A stretch of 64,000 nucleotides of DNA from Streptomyces sp. A 4/2 (GTDB taxonomy: Bacteria > Actinomycetota > Actinomycetes > Streptomycetales > Streptomycetaceae), in NCBI RefSeq assembly GCF_940670765.1, contig NZ_CALNVW010000028.1, positions 1-64,000 of the forward strand, in the 5' to 3' direction. Below, piece after piece: positions 62,415 to 64,000 of this stretch; within the stretch, counting starts at the first letter, position 1; each line of letters begins with the position of its first letter. Made by a program: the position numbers and the translations under genes. The notes below the pieces were generated by a model. It saw nothing but the letters and a program-made list of their open reading frames with translations, was not told the origin of the DNA and ran no database searches.

Positions 62415-63599
62415 ATGAAGAGATCAAGGGCTCCACGACTACTCGCCGTGCTCGCGGCCGCGCTCCTCGCCGTCACGGGTCTCACCGTTCCCGCCGCGGC
62501 CTCCGGGAAACCGGCCCGCGGCTCCGCGCCCACCGACTGGTCGGTGGCCGTGACCGAATCCACGATGGCCCGCTACACGCCGACCACGATCGGCAGCTGG
62601 TCCTACCCCGTCGGGCTGTATCTCTACGGTCAGTACCTCACCTACCAGCGCACGCACGACACCCGGTACCTGACGTACATCAAGAACTACGTCGACCGCT
62701 TCGTCGACGGCGACGGAGTCATCGGCCAGAGCTTCAACAGCCTCGACAGCATGGAGGCCGGCCGTCTCCTGGTCGTCCTGCACCACGAGACCGGCGACCC
62801 GCGCTACGCCACAGCGGCCAAGCAGATCCGCGACCGGCTGAACACCTACCCGCGCACGGCCGACGGCGGGTTCTGGCACGCCGACACCGCCAGCCGGGCC
62901 CACCAGCTGTGGGGCGACGGCGTCTACATGATCACGCCGTTCCTCGTCGAGTACGGCCACGAATTCGGCGACGAGGCCTACACGAACGCCGAGGCGACCA
63001 GGCAACTCACCGTGTACGGAAGCCACTTGCAGGTGGCCAACGGGCTGCTCCGGCACGCCTACGACGAATCCCGGACCGCGGACTGGTCCGACCCGTCGAC
63101 CGGACTGGCGCCGGAACACTGGTGCCGCGCCGTCGGCTGGTACACGATGGCCGCCGTCGACGTCCTCGACGGCACGCCCCGCGACCAGCCCCACCGCGGG
63201 CAGTTGCTCACCGTTCTGCGCAAGCTCGCGGCCGGGATCGAGCACTACCAGGACCCGGCCACGGGGCGTTGGTTCCAGGTGATGGACAAGGGGGCCGACG
63301 CCGGGAACTGGACGGAGACGTCCTGTTCCAGCATGTTCACCTACGCCCTGTCCCGCGCGGCCCAGCAGGGTTACGTCGACAAGCACTACGCGAAGGTCGC
63401 GCAGCGCGGCTACCGGGGTGTCCTCGACGAGCTGTCCGTCGGCCCGGACGGGCTGACGGATCTCGCCGACATCTCGATCGGCACCAACGTCGGTGACTAT
63501 GCGTACTACACCGGCCGCACCAGGGCGACCAATGACTTCCACGGCCTCGGCGCTTTCCTGATCATGAACGAACAGCTCGCCCGGCCCGCTCCACGCTGA
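62415..63599 (+). CDS. Secreted GH88/GH105-type unsaturated glycuronyl hydrolase
   Basis: A 394-residue secreted (alpha/alpha)6-barrel protein. A signal peptide (LLAVLAAALLAVTGLTVPAA) is followed by the GH105-like pattern: SLDSMEAGRLLVVLHH with Asp111, LWGDGVYMITPFL with the probable catalytic Asp168, HWCRAVGWYTMAAVDVLD, and NWTETSCSSMFTYALSRA. Family members remove the unsaturated galacturonyl end from rhamnogalacturonan or pectin fragments. Secretion suggests plant cell-wall degradation. ATG 62415 is preferred over GTG 62409 because AGAGGT is better spaced. Confidence 0.88.
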   Translation: MKRSRAPRLLAVLAAALLAVTGLTVPAAASGKPARGSAPTDWSVAVTESTMARYTPTTIGSWSYPVGLYLYGQYLTYQRTHDTRYLTYIKNYVDRFVDGDGVIGQSFNSLDSMEAGRLLVVLHHETGDPRYATAAKQIRDRLNTYPRTADGGFWHADTASRAHQLWGDGVYMITPFLVEYGHEFGDEAYTNAEATRQLTVYGSHLQVANGLLRHAYDESRTADWSDPSTGLAPEHWCRAVGWYTMAAVDVLDGTPRDQPHRGQLLTVLRKLAAGIEHYQDPATGRWFQVMDKGADAGNWTETSCSSMFTYALSRAAQQGYVDKHYAKVAQRGYRGVLDELSVGPDGLTDLADISIGTNVGDYAYYTGRTRATNDFHGLGAFLIMNEQLARPAPR

Positions 63600-63650
63600 C
63601 CGGGCAGCCAACACCGCTGCGCACGACGGGTGTTGACTCTGTCGGAACTC

Positions 63651-63680
63651 TTGACAAGCCAGGTTCGGGAACGCTGATAT
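63651..63680 (+). promoter_or_regulatory. Housekeeping-type promoter of the GH18-like gene
   Basis: TTGACA (63651-63656) and TGATAT (63675-63680) are separated by 18 bases, a near-consensus sigma-70/HrdB promoter. The expected start is around 63687. It is the clearest promoter in the window. Confidence 0.8.
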
Positions 63681-63688
63681 GCGGTGTC

Positions 63689-63709
63689 GGTTAGGAAGGT
63701 TTCCTAACC
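63689..63709 (+). promoter_or_regulatory. Perfect 9-3-9 palindrome at the transcription start, probable operator
   Basis: GGTTAGGAA-GGT-TTCCTAACC is a perfect inverted repeat placed 9 bases after the -10 box, where a bound repressor would block transcription. From memory it resembles the AGGAAA/TTTCCT palindromes upstream of Streptomyces chitosanase and other secreted polysaccharidase genes (the CsnR type). The regulator assignment is inference. Confidence 0.75.
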
Positions 63710-63734
63710 GTCCTCGGAAAGGACGGCCCCCCAC

Positions 63735-64000
63735 ATGCGCAGAGTAACCGCGATCCCCGCAGCGGCCCTCGGCCTGGCGTCACTCGTCGCCCTCGCCCCT
63801 TCGGCCGGTGCCACCGGGAACGCCGCTCCCGCAGCGGCTCCCGGTGCCATGGCGGCAGCCCCGTACGAATACCTCGGCTGGGGCAACCCGCAGAAGCCGG
63901 CCGATGTCATGGCGGCCACCGGCGTGAAGTGGTTCACCCTCGCCTTCGTTCTCTCCGACGGGGGCTGCAACCCCAAGTGGGACGGTGACCGGGCGTTGAA
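63735..64000 (+). CDS. Secreted GH18-like chitinase, 5' part only
   Basis: An open frame from ATG 63735 runs off the window after 88 codons. It begins with a signal peptide (VTAIPAAALGLASLVALAPS, then AGA-T). Next is an alanine-rich linker and PYEYLGWGNPQKPADVMAA, VKWFTLAFVLSDGGCNPKWD, which resembles the first strands of the GH18 barrel of Streptomyces secreted chitinase-like enzymes. The catalytic DxxDxDxE motif would lie beyond the window, so the activity is not confirmed. It is driven by the promoter and palindrome just upstream. Confidence 0.75.
   Translation, partial: MRRVTAIPAAALGLASLVALAPSAGATGNAAPAAAPGAMAAAPYEYLGWGNPQKPADVMAATGVKWFTLAFVLSDGGCNPKWDGDRAL

Overview
The window is high-GC actinobacterial DNA, almost certainly from a Streptomyces or a close relative. 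The grounds are the GC-rich third codon positions, frequent GTG and TTG starts, many ATGA/GTGA 4-base overlaps, only two TTA codons noticed by eye in the coding sequences, and typical Streptomyces families: SpoIIE-type phosphatases, P450 with a 3Fe-4S ferredoxin, HTH-MmyB, NAPE-PLD-like MBL hydrolases, DUF5107 and DUF6204. No rRNA, tRNA, transposase, phage core gene or CRISPR array was seen. The content is chromosomal-arm-like: secreted hydrolases, regulators and small accessory operons.

Layout. 1-10 kb: HEAT-repeat protein, GNAT, Rv2578c-type radical SAM protein, SRPBCC protein, a DHA2 MFS exporter with three C-terminal beta-sandwich repeats, a secreted GH25 lysozyme, a PAS/GAF/SpoIIE/HATPase regulator and a methyltransferase. 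10.2-15.1 kb: a minus-strand, translationally coupled module of 3Fe-4S ferredoxin, ferredoxin reductase, a dehydrogenase-carboxymuconolactone decarboxylase fusion and a P450, preceded by a TetR regulator. 15.4-17.6 kb: a TPR protein coupled to a polyprenyl diphosphate synthase. 17.7-27.2 kb: a tandem duplication of about 4.75 kb, each unit having a 182-bp near-identical leader and a secreted multidomain S53 (sedolisin) peptidase with a kelch propeller. 27.3-34.1 kb: a PucR-type regulator, whose gene has a TTA codon, divergent from four peptidases (M55, M20, S9, S66).

34.2-45.1 kb: small membrane proteins, a second GNAT, a DUF5107 protein, an M48 protease, a VOC protein, a methyltransferase, a PAP2/diacylglycerol-kinase fusion, an aminotransferase-fold protein with no lysine at all, and an MBL hydrolase with a TTA codon. 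45.1-50.8 kb: a minus-strand chain of alpha/beta hydrolase, acyltransferase-3, histidine kinase and a frameshifted NarL-type regulator, then a DedA/MBL pair. 51-64 kb: a membrane-anchored phosphatase, a Tat-exported phospholipase C, MarR, succinate-semialdehyde dehydrogenase, a stand-alone TrpF, a small CxxC protein, HTH-MmyB, pterin dehydratase, a methyltransferase, an aldo-keto reductase, a secreted GH105-type hydrolase and the 5' end of a secreted GH18-like protein. The last gene has a textbook promoter and a perfect palindrome at its expected transcription start.

The most unusual points are the duplicated protease units with an ultra-conserved leader, the P450 operon with its dehydrogenase-decarboxylase fusion, the lysine-free aminotransferase homologue, the bldA-type TTA codon in the regulator beside the peptidase operon, and the broken response regulator at the end of a tightly coupled operon. 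All coordinates and motifs were read by eye. Family assignments come from remembered motifs, without database searches.
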